A DNA stretch of 41,240 nucleotides. It comes from CAZJNX01 sp964547415 (GTDB lineage Bacteria; Pseudomonadota; Alphaproteobacteria; Rhizobiales; Amorphaceae). The stretch spans positions 1 through 41,240 of the forward strand of contig CAZJNX010000010.1 of the NCBI GenBank assembly GCA_964547415.1, read 5' to 3'. Below, in pieces: positions 7,477 to 16,004 of the stretch (position 1 is its first letter; every line of letters begins with the position of its first letter). A program made the position numbers and the translations under genes. The notes beneath the pieces are model-generated. The model was given only the letters and a program-made list of their open reading frames with translations, searched no databases and was not told where the DNA came from.

Positions 7477-9210
7477 TCAGCCCGCGCCGCGCCCGCGGAG
7501 GGCGGCCGTCGCCTCCGCGTCGACCGCGAGCGCGTCCGGGTCGAGGACGACGCCGTAGTCCGCCCGCGCCGCCGCGAGGCTCACGAGCCCTTCCGCCACG
7601 TCCTCGGCGACGCGCTCGGGCGCCCGCGCGAACGGGTCGCCGTAGCCGCCCCCGCCGGAGATGACGAAGCGGACCCGGTCGCCCGGTTCCAGGCGCCGGT
7701 GGACGCCGTGGTCGATCTCCTCCCCGTTGAGCCAAAGCCCGTAGCCGCGGCCCGCCCTGCCGCCCGCCCGGCCGAACACGGGGAACGGCCCGTCCTCCCG
7801 CCGGCCCGACAGGCGCACGGACGCCTCCACGTGCCGCGCCCCCGGCGCGCCGCCGTCCAGGATCTCGAACTCCACCTCCTGGCCGAAGCCGCCCCGGTTC
7901 TCGCCCGGCCCCGCGCTGTCGGGAAGGAGCGCCTTTCTCACGTAGGCCATCCGCGCCTCGTTCTCGGTCACCTCCACCGGGATGTTCGACGTGTTGTTCG
8001 GGAAGCACAGCACCGAGTGCCCGTCGAAGCGGGCCGAGGCGCCCATCCCGCCCGAGTGCTGGGAGATGGCGAGGAAGGACCGCCCCGAGGCGAGCTTGCC
8101 ATGGAGGTAGATCTCGTTGGCGGGCGAGCCGCCGGTGGAGGCGAGGACCCTGTCCGGCATGATCCCCTCCATCGCCGCGAAGACGATCTCCGGGAAGAGG
8201 TGGGAGATCATCGTCCGCCCCCAGGTGGCGGCGGGAGGGCGCGAGTTCACGATAGTGCCCTCGGGCGCGATCACCCGGATCGGCCTCAAGCCGCCCTCGT
8301 TGTTCGGCACGTCCGGGTCGAGGGCGAGCTTGACCGGATAGGCGCTGTAGGAGCGCGTCATGTTGTAGGAGGAGTTGACGGCGGCCATCACCTCGCCGGA
8401 CGAGCCGGTGTAGTCGATGATCACCTCGTCGCCCTTCACCGTGACCGCGCAGGCGATGGAGATGGGCTCCTTCACGCCCGGCACGGGCGGCAATTCCACG
8501 TCGTGCCGGTAGGCGCCGTCGGGCAGCTCGGCGATCTTGGCGCGCAGGCTCGTCTCGGTGCGGGCGACGATCTCCTCCGCGAGGCCGGTGAGGCCGGGCA
8601 GGCGGTACTCGTCGAGCATCGCCTTCAGCGCCCGCGTGCAGACGTGGTTGGCGACCACCTGGGCCCTGAGGTCACCCAGCACCTTTTCGGGGACGCGGAT
8701 GTTGGCGCGGATGAAGTCGAAGATGGTCCGGTTGAGCCGGCCCTCCTCGTACAGCTTGAGGATGGGGATCTTCAGCCCCTCCTCGTACATGTCCTTCGAT
8801 TCCAGGGTCGACATGCGCCCGCCCATGTCGAGGTGGTGGACGATGCACAGGGCATGGCCGACGAGCTCGCCCCGGTGGAAGATCGGGTGCGCGACGGAGA
8901 TGTCGATGAGGTGCCCGCTCGCCGCCCACGGGTCGTTGGTGACGATGGCGTCCCCGTCCTTCAGCGTCTCGGCGGGATGGACGGTGAGGAAATTCTTCAT
9001 CACCTCCGGGACGATGCCGAGGAAGCCGGCGGTCGTCACGGTGGAGTGGGCGAGCATGTTGCCCTTCACGTCGAAGAGGGCGCAGCAGAAGTCGTGGTAT
9101 TCCTTGACGGACGGGGTGTAGGCGGTGCGCATGAGGCCGGTCGCCGCCTCGTCCACGATGGCGACGAGCCGGTTCCACAGGATGCGCGTGGTGACCGGGT
9201 TCAGCTGCAT
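7477..9210 (-). CDS. hyuB: hydantoinase B/oxoprolinase-family beta subunit (first copy)
   Basis: This 577-aa protein belongs to the HyuB family, the partner of HyuA in ATP-dependent opening of cyclic amides (N-methylhydantoin, 5-oxoproline, caprolactam) and in the related acetone/acetophenone carboxylases. Family marks are the N-terminal segment through MRTAYTPSVKEYHDFCCALFD, TNDPWAASGHLID, HHLDMGG, DYTGSSGEVM, and the glycine-rich C-terminus SGGGGYGDPF followed by AEDVAEGLVS. The start is ATG 9210 (MQLNPVTTRI), overlapping the hyuA1 stop by 10 bp. The substrate cannot be read from sequence, but the same operon carries a polyamine-type ABC importer. A second, different HyuB is encoded at 21822-23603. 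Confidence 0.93.
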   Translation of the reverse strand: MQLNPVTTRILWNRLVAIVDEAATGLMRTAYTPSVKEYHDFCCALFDVKGNMLAHSTVTTAGFLGIVPEVMKNFLTVHPAETLKDGDAIVTNDPWAASGHLIDISVAHPIFHRGELVGHALCIVHHLDMGGRMSTLESKDMYEEGLKIPILKLYEEGRLNRTIFDFIRANIRVPEKVLGDLRAQVVANHVCTRALKAMLDEYRLPGLTGLAEEIVARTETSLRAKIAELPDGAYRHDVELPPVPGVKEPISIACAVTVKGDEVIIDYTGSSGEVMAAVNSSYNMTRSYSAYPVKLALDPDVPNNEGGLRPIRVIAPEGTIVNSRPPAATWGRTMISHLFPEIVFAAMEGIMPDRVLASTGGSPANEIYLHGKLASGRSFLAISQHSGGMGASARFDGHSVLCFPNNTSNIPVEVTENEARMAYVRKALLPDSAGPGENRGGFGQEVEFEILDGGAPGARHVEASVRLSGRREDGPFPVFGRAGGRAGRGYGLWLNGEEIDHGVHRRLEPGDRVRFVISGGGGYGDPFARAPERVAEDVAEGLVSLAAARADYGVVLDPDALAVDAEATAALRGRGAG

Positions 9211-11318
9211 CGCCCCGCCTCCGCGACGGCGGCGTCCGTGGTCGCGCCTGCGGCCTGCGCCACCTCGATCGCGAGGCAGCCCGTCGGGTGGACGGTGAGC
9301 CGATCCCCCGGCAGGAGCACGGTGGTCGATTCCCGCTCCTCCACCACGGCCGGCCCCGTCACCGCGTCGCCCGGCCCGAGCCGCTCGCGCCGGTAGACCG
9401 CCGCCGTCACGAGACCGCCCGCGAGCGAGACGTGGATGCGCCGCCGGCCCCGCGGCGCGGCGCCCGACCCGGCGACGGCGCAAAGGCGCGGCCCCTCCAC
9501 CGGGATCGAAAGGACGACCCTGAGGCTCGCGATCTCCACGGGCGTCTCGTCGTCCACCTTGCCGTAGAGCTGCTCGTAGAGCCCCATGAAGCGTTCCACC
9601 CAGGCCGCGAGGGCCCCGGCCGACACCGGCCCCTCCCCCGCCGCCACCTCGAGGGCGTGGTCCTGACCGGCGTGGCGAAGGTCCACCGTCCGCCGGCAGA
9701 CGGGCGCCCCCTCCTCCGGCATCATGGCCCGCGCCTCCGCCTCGAGGCGGGCGAACAGGGCCTCGAGGTCCGCCGGGTCCGCATCGTCCGCGAGGCGGCG
9801 GACCGCATGGCTCCGCTCGAAGGCGACGGGCGCCGACAGGAGCCCGAGGGAGGACATGACGCCGGAGAACGGCGGCACCACGACCCGCGGCACCCCCAGC
9901 TTGCGGGCAAGGCCGAGGGCATGGACCGGCCCCGCCCCGCCGAAGGCCATCAGCGTGAACTCGGACGGGCTGCGCCCCTTCTCGGCGACGTACATGCGGG
10001 CGGCCGAGGCCATGCTCTCGTTGACGATCTCGTGGATCCCGGCCGCCGCCTCCGCCGTCGCGAGCCCGGCCGGACCCGCGACGTCCCGCTCGATCGCCGC
10101 CTCGGCCGCCGGCAGATCGAGCGACATCGCCCCGCCGAGAAAGCTGTCCGGGTCGAGGTAGCCGAGGACGAGGTCCGCGTCCGTCACCGTCGCCCGCTCC
10201 CCGCCGCGGCCGTAGGCGGCGGGCCCGGGCTCGGAGCCCGCGCTCTCCGGCCCCACCTTCAGAAGGCCGAGGTCGTCCACCTTCGCGATGGAGCCGCCCC
10301 CCGCCCCGATCTCGAGGAGGTCGTAGACCGGCACGGCGACGGGCAGGCCCGAGCCCGCCTTGAAGCGGTGCATCCGGTCCACCTCGAAGGCGCGGGTGCG
10401 GGCCGCCGCCCCGTTCTCGATCACGCACAGCTTCGCCGTGGTCCCCCCCATATCAAAGGACAGGACCCGCTCGAGCCCCATCAGGCGACCGAAGTGGCAG
10501 GCCGCCTCCACGCCCGCCGCGGGCCCCGATTCCACGAGCTGCACCGGCACCGCCCGTGCCGTCTCGACCGTCGCGCTCCCCCCGTTCGACAGCATCACGA
10601 GGAGCCGCCCGCGCCAGCCGCGCTCGGAAAGCCCCGCGGCGATGGCGTCGAGATAGGTGGCGGTCACCCGCTTCACGTAGGCATCGAGAGCCGTCGTGGA
10701 GGCGCGCTCGTACTCCTTCGGCTCCGGATGGACGTCGGACGACAGGGACACGACGGCGCCCGGCAGTTCCTCGGCGAGGATCTCGCCCGCCCGTCGCTCG
10801 TGCTCCGGCCGGCGGTAGGAATGGAGGAAGACGACCGCCACCGCCTCCACCCCCGCCGCGCGCATGGCGCGGGCCGCCGCCCGCACCCCGTCCTCGTCGA
10901 GGGGCGTCCGCACCTCGCCGGTGGCGAGCACCCGTTCGGCCACCTCGAAGCGCAGGCGCCGCGGGATCACCGGCCGCGGCATGCGGATGAACATGTCGAA
11001 GACGTCGTAGCGGACCTCCCGCGCCATCTCGAGGACGTCGCGGAAACCCTCGGTGGTGACGAGCGCGGTGCGCGCCCCCTTCCGCTCCAGGATCGTGTTG
11101 GTGACGAGGGTGGTGGCGTGGATGACGCTCCCCGCCCGGGCGAGGAGGTCCGGGTGACGGCGGGCGAGGCGGTCGATCCCGTCGAGGACGGCGTCCTCCG
11201 GATGGGCGTGAGTCGTCAGGATCTTTTCGGCGACGACGGTACCGGCCGCATCGTCGATCACCGCGAAGTCGGTGAACGTGCCGCCGATGTCGATGCCTAT
11301 ACGCAAGCTCTCGCCCAT
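9201..11318 (-). CDS. hyuA: hydantoinase A/oxoprolinase-family alpha subunit (first copy)
   Basis: This 705-aa cytoplasmic protein has an acetate-kinase/Hsp70-type ATP-binding fold split between the N-terminal Hydant_A_N part (GIDIGGTFTDF at 8-18, phosphate binding) and the main Hydantoinase_A domain. The latter includes LVESGPAAGVEAA, SFDMGGTTAK, EIGAGGGSIA, GPESAGSEPGPAAYGRGG and FGGAGPVHALGLA. With HyuB it spends ATP to activate a cyclic amide or carbonyl. The length is normal for the family. It is the first gene of a leftward operon; the 231 bp upstream hold a TTGACA element. Hydantoinase, oxoprolinase, caprolactamase and carboxylase activities share this architecture, so only the family is claimed. 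Confidence 0.94.
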   Translation of the reverse strand: MGESLRIGIDIGGTFTDFAVIDDAAGTVVAEKILTTHAHPEDAVLDGIDRLARRHPDLLARAGSVIHATTLVTNTILERKGARTALVTTEGFRDVLEMAREVRYDVFDMFIRMPRPVIPRRLRFEVAERVLATGEVRTPLDEDGVRAAARAMRAAGVEAVAVVFLHSYRRPEHERRAGEILAEELPGAVVSLSSDVHPEPKEYERASTTALDAYVKRVTATYLDAIAAGLSERGWRGRLLVMLSNGGSATVETARAVPVQLVESGPAAGVEAACHFGRLMGLERVLSFDMGGTTAKLCVIENGAAARTRAFEVDRMHRFKAGSGLPVAVPVYDLLEIGAGGGSIAKVDDLGLLKVGPESAGSEPGPAAYGRGGERATVTDADLVLGYLDPDSFLGGAMSLDLPAAEAAIERDVAGPAGLATAEAAAGIHEIVNESMASAARMYVAEKGRSPSEFTLMAFGGAGPVHALGLARKLGVPRVVVPPFSGVMSSLGLLSAPVAFERSHAVRRLADDADPADLEALFARLEAEARAMMPEEGAPVCRRTVDLRHAGQDHALEVAAGEGPVSAGALAAWVERFMGLYEQLYGKVDDETPVEIASLRVVLSIPVEGPRLCAVAGSGAAPRGRRRIHVSLAGGLVTAAVYRRERLGPGDAVTGPAVVEERESTTVLLPGDRLTVHPTGCLAIEVAQAAGATTDAAVAEAGRCS

Positions 11319-11367
11319 GCCGATCCCGCTGTCGGCGGAGCGCCACGTGCCCCGGTCGCCGACCGTC

Positions 11368-11523
11368 GTCCGGATGTTTCGACCTTGTCAATCGGCCGCA
11401 CGTCCGGATCGACACCGGGGCGCGGTGCACGGATCGGTCGCATGCGGCGCCGCGGCGGTTTCCCGGTCGACGGTCCGGGAACCGGGAGCCGTCCACCGCC
11501 GCAGGTCGTGGATTGGTCCGGAT
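11368..11523 (-). promoter_or_regulatory. hyuA1 upstream region with TTGACA and three GTCCGGAT copies
   Basis: In the 231-bp gap before hyuA1, a perfect minus-strand -35 hexamer TTGACA lies at 11386-11391, about 70 bp upstream of the start codon; a convincing -10 is not visible. The octamer GTCCGGAT occurs at 11368, 11402 and 11516, two copies being 34 bp apart on either side of the -35. It could be a regulator half-site, but in GC-rich DNA this is only suggestive. Confidence 0.35.
11460..11481 (-). terminator. hairpin after the CoA-pathway operon
   Basis: TTCCCGG at 11460-11466 pairs with CCGGGAA at 11475-11481 (7 bp, 8-nt loop). A competing pairing TCCCGGT/ACCGGGA extends to 11487. It lies about 70-90 bp past the stop of the leftward MBL gene and before hyuA1. 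No T-run follows, so it may be a weak terminator separating the two leftward operons. Confidence 0.3.
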
Positions 11524-11549
11524 CTATCGAGCCTTGACGCCGAGGGCGC

Positions 11550-12446
11550 CTAGAGGGTGAAGGCCCACGGCTCGTCGATCAGCTCGAAGGCGTCGCCGCG
11601 CTTCGCGATCCGCGACAGGCCCGGGAAGTGGTGGTGCATCCCGGCGACGAGATGCCCCTCGCAGGCGGCCATGGCGAAGGCGCGGCGGCGGGTGGCGATC
11701 GCCGCGTCCGGGTCGGTGTCGAAGACCAGCGTCGTCTCCGGCCGACCCACCTGGATGTCCGGCAGGTGGCAGACGTCGCCCCAGATGAACAGCGTCTGGC
11801 CGCCCGATGCGACGAGGTAGCCCGTGTGCCCCGGCGTATGGCCCGGCAGCGGCACGGCGTGGACGGCGGGGAACACCTCCCCCGCCGCCGGGCGGACCCG
11901 GTCCCTGTAGGGCGCGAACTGGAAGCGGGCGGCCTCGAAGTAGCGCTTTCGCCTGCGCTCGTCCGCCCGGGCCATCGCCCCGTCGTCGTGCCAGTGGGCG
12001 ATGTCCGCCTCCCCCACCACGAGCTCCGCGTTCGCAAACAGCCGCTCCCCGTCCGGCGAGACGAGGCCGTTGGAGTGGTCCGGGTGCATGTGGGTGAGGA
12101 GGACCGCGTCCACCGCCTCGCGCGGGACGCCCGCCGCGGCGAGCACCTCCGGCAGGCGGCCGAGGGTCGGCCCCATGGTGTCGCCCGCGCCCGTGTCCAC
12201 GAGGGCGACGCGGCCGCCCGCCCGCAGGAGGAAGGCGTTGATGGAGATGCGCGGCGGCGAGCGGCGGCGCCTGTCCTTCAGGATGGCGTCGGCCTCGTCG
12301 GCGGAAAGCTCGGTCAGGATCTCGAACGGCGCGTCGAGGTAGCCGTCGGCGAGCGACGTCACGAGGACGTCGCCGATCCGCCGGTGGTGGATCGGCGCCA
12401 CCTGCCCGGTCGGAAGCGCCCCCGCCCCGCCGGCCGTCCCGCTCAT
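11550..12446 (-). CDS. cytoplasmic metallo-beta-lactamase-fold hydrolase
   Basis: This 298-aa MBL-fold protein has the zinc motif HMHPDH at 119-124, a PGHTPGHTGYL segment, GDVCH and a C-terminal AGMHHHFPG that supplies further ligands. No signal peptide is present, unlike its relative at 1508-2464. It is the last gene of the CoA-pathway operon; its ATG at 12446 overlaps the MmgE/PrpD stop (ATGA), so it is translationally coupled. The in-frame open stretch continuing upstream across neighbouring genes is spurious. In this setting a lactonase or thioester/ester hydrolase acting on a pathway intermediate is plausible. The family also includes AHL lactonases, so a signal-degrading role cannot be excluded. 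Confidence 0.88.
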   Translation of the reverse strand: MSGTAGGAGALPTGQVAPIHHRRIGDVLVTSLADGYLDAPFEILTELSADEADAILKDRRRRSPPRISINAFLLRAGGRVALVDTGAGDTMGPTLGRLPEVLAAAGVPREAVDAVLLTHMHPDHSNGLVSPDGERLFANAELVVGEADIAHWHDDGAMARADERRRKRYFEAARFQFAPYRDRVRPAAGEVFPAVHAVPLPGHTPGHTGYLVASGGQTLFIWGDVCHLPDIQVGRPETTLVFDTDPDAAIATRRRAFAMAACEGHLVAGMHHHFPGLSRIAKRGDAFELIDEPWAFTL

Positions 12447-13828
12447 GCCGAGCGCAGGGACAGGGCAGGCCGCTCCGGCACCAGCGGCAGGTCGCGGAGG
12501 GAGGGGAGCGCCTCGAGCCCGGCGAGCGCGCCCACGAGGGCGAGCGCCCGATCGCGCGGCATTCGCCCGTCCGTGCAGTCGAGGAACTTCGCCTTCAGCT
12601 CGTCCGGTCCGATCGGCGCCTGCCAGCTCCCCTTCGCGTGGAGGATCGGCGCGTGGGTCAGCACCGTCCCCGAGACGAGCTCCACCTCCACCGTGTCGGG
12701 CTTCGAGGTCGGCAGCCCCACGATCCCGTCGTGGATCGCCTCCGTGCGGACCTTCTTCATCGCCGCCACGACCTCGGGCCGGCGCACGAACGCGTCCGTG
12801 AGCTCGGCAAGGCCCACCTTGCGGGCCACGAGAGCGCTCGCCATGGCGAACTCCATGGAGAACTTCGCCTCGAGCCCCGTCACCGGCGCGTGGTTGCGCA
12901 GCATCAGGAGCTGGGTGCTGCCGGCCCCGACGCGGATCTCCTTCACGTCCTCCGGCTTCAGGTCGTGCTCTTCCACGAGGTCCAGCATCCCGTCGATCGC
13001 CCGGTGGCAGGAGTAGCACACGGGATAGCGCTTCACGTGGACGCCCGATTCCGGCAGCCGCCAGCGCGTGCCGAGCCCGTGGTCCCGCTCGGCGATGTCC
13101 GGCGTTCCGGACGCGGAGACGGCCCGCAGGAACCCCGTCTCGTGCTCCAGCGCGTCGGGCGAGGCGGTGTAGCCCGCGGCCGCGAGACGGGCGGCGAGGA
13201 TGCCGGCCTCGGCGGCCCGGCCGGCATGGAGCGACTTCGTCATGGTCCCGAAGTTGGCGACGAGACCCGCCGCGAGCGACGCGGCGATGGCGACGGCCAT
13301 GGTCGCCCTCTCCTCGTCGAGCCCCTTCAGGGACGCGACGGCGACGGCCGTGGCGACCGCCCCCTGCACGGCGCTCGGGTGAAAACCCCGGTCGTGCATC
13401 TGCCCGGGTTCCAGCTCGGCGAGAAGCGCCCACGTCTCGTAGCCCGCCACATACGCGGCCACCGCGTTTCGCCCGCTCGCCCCGATGGTCCACCCCTCGG
13501 CGAGGATCGCGGGCGCCATGACGACGCTCGGGTGCCCGTTGAGCCCCACGTCGTCGTAGTCGAGGACGTGGCCCGCGACGGCGTTCACGAACGCGGCCTG
13601 GGGCGCGGGCACGAGCCGCCCGGACGGCAGGAGCGGCGCGCCGGCCGGGTCGTCGGGCGGGCTGAGCGTCTCGAGGACAAGACGCGGCGCCTCCTCGTCC
13701 GCGCCGGCGACGGTGCAGGCCACGAGGTCCGCGATCCCCATGAGGGCGGCGCGGCGGGCCTCGTCCGGCAGCTCGAGCGTCGCGGCGCGCGCCGCGAACG
13801 CGCCGATCTCGCGGGTCAGTCCGGTCAT
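12443..13828 (-). CDS. MmgE/PrpD family protein
   Basis: This 461-aa protein matches the MmgE/PrpD superfamily, which includes 2-methylcitrate dehydratase, cis-aconitate decarboxylase and iminodisuccinate epimerase. Recognisable parts are the N-terminal helical domain with the GHVLDYDDVGLNGHPSVV segment (typical D-D-x-H pattern), the FHPSAVQGAVATAVA region, and VKRYPVCYSCHRAIDGM, the usual K-x-Y-P-x-C motif. Length is normal. It could dehydrate, isomerise or decarboxylate a substituted dicarboxylate. ATG 13828 has GGGAGAGG upstream and follows the acyl-CoA dehydrogenase gene by 24 bp. Within this operon a role on a branched hydroxy- or unsaturated diacid is inferred. Confidence 0.9.
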   Translation of the reverse strand: MTGLTREIGAFAARAATLELPDEARRAALMGIADLVACTVAGADEEAPRLVLETLSPPDDPAGAPLLPSGRLVPAPQAAFVNAVAGHVLDYDDVGLNGHPSVVMAPAILAEGWTIGASGRNAVAAYVAGYETWALLAELEPGQMHDRGFHPSAVQGAVATAVAVASLKGLDEERATMAVAIAASLAAGLVANFGTMTKSLHAGRAAEAGILAARLAAAGYTASPDALEHETGFLRAVSASGTPDIAERDHGLGTRWRLPESGVHVKRYPVCYSCHRAIDGMLDLVEEHDLKPEDVKEIRVGAGSTQLLMLRNHAPVTGLEAKFSMEFAMASALVARKVGLAELTDAFVRRPEVVAAMKKVRTEAIHDGIVGLPTSKPDTVEVELVSGTVLTHAPILHAKGSWQAPIGPDELKAKFLDCTDGRMPRDRALALVGALAGLEALPSLRDLPLVPERPALSLRSA

Positions 13829-13852
13829 GGGCCTCTCCCTGTGGTTCGCCCG

Positions 13853-15043
13853 TCAGTAGGAGCGGGGCATCCCGAGGACGTGCTGGCCGAGGTAGGCGAG
13901 CACGAGGTTGGTGGAGATCGGCGCCGTCTGGTAGAGGCGCACCTCCCGCCACTTGCGCTCCACGTCGTACTCGCGCGCGTAGGCGAAGCCGCCGTGGGTC
14001 TGCATGGCCGCCTCCGCCGCCTGCCACGTCGCCTCCGAGGACAGGAGCTTCGCCATGTTGGCCTCCGACCCGCACGACCGCCCCGCGTCGAACAGGGCCG
14101 CCGCCTTGCGGCACATGAGGTCGGCCGCCTCGAGCGCCGCGTAGGCGCGCGCGATCGGGAACTGGATGCCCTGGTTGGCGCCGATGGGCTTGCCGAACAC
14201 CACCCGCTCGCTCGCGTAGGAGACGGCCTTGTCGAGGAGCCAGCGCCCGTCGCCGAAGCACTCGGACGCGACGAGGATCCGCTCCGCGTTCAGCCCGTCG
14301 AGGATGTAGCGAAGGCCCTTGCCCTCCTCCCCGATCAGGTTCTCCGCCGGCACCTTCAGGTCGTTGAAGAACACCTCGGTGGTGTTGTGGTTGATCATCG
14401 CGTCGATGGGGCGGATCTCCACCCCGTTGCCGAGCGCCTCGCGAAGGTCCACCACGAAGACCGACAGCCCCTCGGACCGCTTCTTCACCTCGCTGGCGGG
14501 CGTCGTGCGGGCGAGGAGGAGCATCAGGTCGGAATGGAGGGCGCGGGAGGTCCACACCTTCTGCCCGTTGACGACGTAGTGGTCGGCCCGCCGCTCCGCC
14601 CGCGTCTTGAGTTGCGTGGTGTCCGAACCCGTGGTCGGCTCCGTCACGCCGAAGGCCTGGAGGCGCAATTCGCCCGACGCGATGCCCGGGAGCCAGGCCC
14701 GCTTCTGCGCCGCGCTGCCGTGCCTGAGGAGCGTTCCCATGATGTACATCTGCGCGTGGGCCGGGCTCGCGGTGCAGCCCGCCGCGTTGATCTCCTCGAG
14801 GATCACCGCCGCCGCCCGCAGGGGAAGGCCTGAGCCGCCGTATTCCTCCGGGATCAGCGCGCCGAGGTAGCCCGCCTCCGTGAGCGCGGTCACGAATTCG
14901 GTGGGATAGGCGGCGCGGGCCTCGAGCTCGCGCCAGTAGGCGGGCGGGAAGCCGGCGGCGAGCCGCGCGACCGCCTCGCGCAGCTCCGGCCAGTCCTTGC
15001 CCACGTCCATGAGGGCGGGGCCGGCCTCGTGCTCGATGTCCAT
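13853..15043 (-). CDS. acyl-CoA dehydrogenase
   Basis: This 396-aa flavoprotein of the acyl-CoA dehydrogenase family introduces the alpha-beta double bond into an acyl-CoA and passes electrons to ETF. FAD-site segments are visible: QAFGVTEPTTGSD (129-141) and the WTSRALHSD stretch near 164-172. The usual MCAD-type Glu near the C-terminus (IYEGT) is replaced by LYQTAPIS with Gln372. A Glu stands at 254 in LNAERI, the helix-G position used as catalytic base in isovaleryl-CoA and long-chain dehydrogenases. This points to a branched or short substrate class. The start at 15043 has AGGAGG at 8-nt spacing. It is co-transcribed with CoA-transferase, hydratase and lyase genes. Confidence 0.94.
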   Translation of the reverse strand: MDIEHEAGPALMDVGKDWPELREAVARLAAGFPPAYWRELEARAAYPTEFVTALTEAGYLGALIPEEYGGSGLPLRAAAVILEEINAAGCTASPAHAQMYIMGTLLRHGSAAQKRAWLPGIASGELRLQAFGVTEPTTGSDTTQLKTRAERRADHYVVNGQKVWTSRALHSDLMLLLARTTPASEVKKRSEGLSVFVVDLREALGNGVEIRPIDAMINHNTTEVFFNDLKVPAENLIGEEGKGLRYILDGLNAERILVASECFGDGRWLLDKAVSYASERVVFGKPIGANQGIQFPIARAYAALEAADLMCRKAAALFDAGRSCGSEANMAKLLSSEATWQAAEAAMQTHGGFAYAREYDVERKWREVRLYQTAPISTNLVLAYLGQHVLGMPRSY

Positions 15044-15055
15044 GGCGCGTCCTCC

Positions 15056-15985
15056 TCAGGCCGCGAGCGCCGGGCGGAACGTCTTCGGCAGGCCCGCCCG
15101 GGCGATCGCGCCCTGGAACGCCTCGCCCGGCAGCCACGTCTCCACGTCGCGGCGCAGCGCCACCAGCGCCTCGATGTCGATGCCGGTCGAGAAGCCCATG
15201 GCCTCCAGCATGAAGGCGGTGTCCTCGGTGTCGATGTTGCCGGTGGCGCCCGGCGCGAACGGGCAGCCGCCGAGCCCGCCGAGGGAGGCGTCGAAGGAGC
15301 GCACGCCCACCTCGAGCGCCGCCGTCACGTTGGCGAGGCCCAGCCCCCGCGTGTCGTGGAAGTGGCAGGCGACCGGAACGCTCCCGGCCTCCTTCGTGAC
15401 CTTCGCGGCGAGGCTCCTCACCTGGGCGGGGTTGCCGTAGCCCACCGTGTCGGCGAGCACGATCTCGTCCGCCCCCGCCTCGAGGAGCCCGGCGGCGACC
15501 TCGAGCACCCGCTCCTCGGCGACGGCGCCGGAGAGGGTGCAGCCGAACGAGGTGGCGATCCCGGAGCCCACCTTCACGCGGCCCGGCGCCGTCTCGTCGC
15601 GCAGCGCCACGATGCGCCGGAAATCCTCGAGCGACTCGGCGGTCGTCCGGCGCACGTTGGCGAGGTTGTGCTCCTCGCTCGCGGACAGGACGTAGTTGAT
15701 CTTGGCGACGCCCGCCTCGATCGCCCGCTCGGCGCCCTTGAGGTTCGGCACCAGCGCGGCGGCGACGAAGCCGCCCATGGCCGCCGCGCCCGCCGCCACC
15801 TCCGCGGCGTCGGCGAACTGGGGCACCACTTTCGCCGGCACGAACGAGGTGACCTCGATCTCCGGCATGCCGGCGGCGGCGGCGCGGCGCACCCACTCGA
15901 GCTTCCGCTCGGCGGGCAGCATCGTCTTCACCAGCTGCAGCCCGTCGCGCAGGCCCACCTCGCGCAGGAAAGCCTTCTCGGCCAT
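15056..15985 (-). CDS. hydroxymethylglutaryl-CoA lyase-like enzyme
   Basis: This 309-aa TIM-barrel DRE/HMGL-type lyase cleaves a 3-hydroxy-3-methylacyl-CoA to acetyl-CoA and a keto acid. HMG-CoA-lyase landmarks are present: REVGLRDGLQ (8-17, with Arg13/Asp14), EVTSFVPAKVVPQFAD (44-59), the metal-binding HFHD at 208-211 and the signature GGLGGCPFAPGATGN around Cys241. These separate it from isopropylmalate synthases. The ATG at 15985 follows the hydratase gene by 19 bp. Next to an AUH-like hydratase it suggests the lower leucine/methylglutaconate type of chemistry. Substrates with other side chains, such as citramalyl-type, are possible. Confidence 0.92.
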   Translation of the reverse strand: MAEKAFLREVGLRDGLQLVKTMLPAERKLEWVRRAAAAGMPEIEVTSFVPAKVVPQFADAAEVAAGAAAMGGFVAAALVPNLKGAERAIEAGVAKINYVLSASEEHNLANVRRTTAESLEDFRRIVALRDETAPGRVKVGSGIATSFGCTLSGAVAEERVLEVAAGLLEAGADEIVLADTVGYGNPAQVRSLAAKVTKEAGSVPVACHFHDTRGLGLANVTAALEVGVRSFDASLGGLGGCPFAPGATGNIDTEDTAFMLEAMGFSTGIDIEALVALRRDVETWLPGEAFQGAIARAGLPKTFRPALAA

Positions 15986-16004
15986 CGTCTCTCGTCCCAG
16001 GTGG

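Noticed and set aside
7477..10428. A 983-codon frame extending hyuB1 upstream into hyuA1
   Set aside because: The extension is out-of-frame hyuA1 sequence; the HyuB family begins at MQLNPVTTRI, ATG 9210.
11550..15896. A leftward frame of 1448 codons extending the MBL hydrolase upstream
   Set aside because: Only its last 298 codons look like protein; the rest is the wrong frame of MmgE/PrpD, acyl-CoA dehydrogenase and lyase genes. The coupled ATG at 12446 is the true start.
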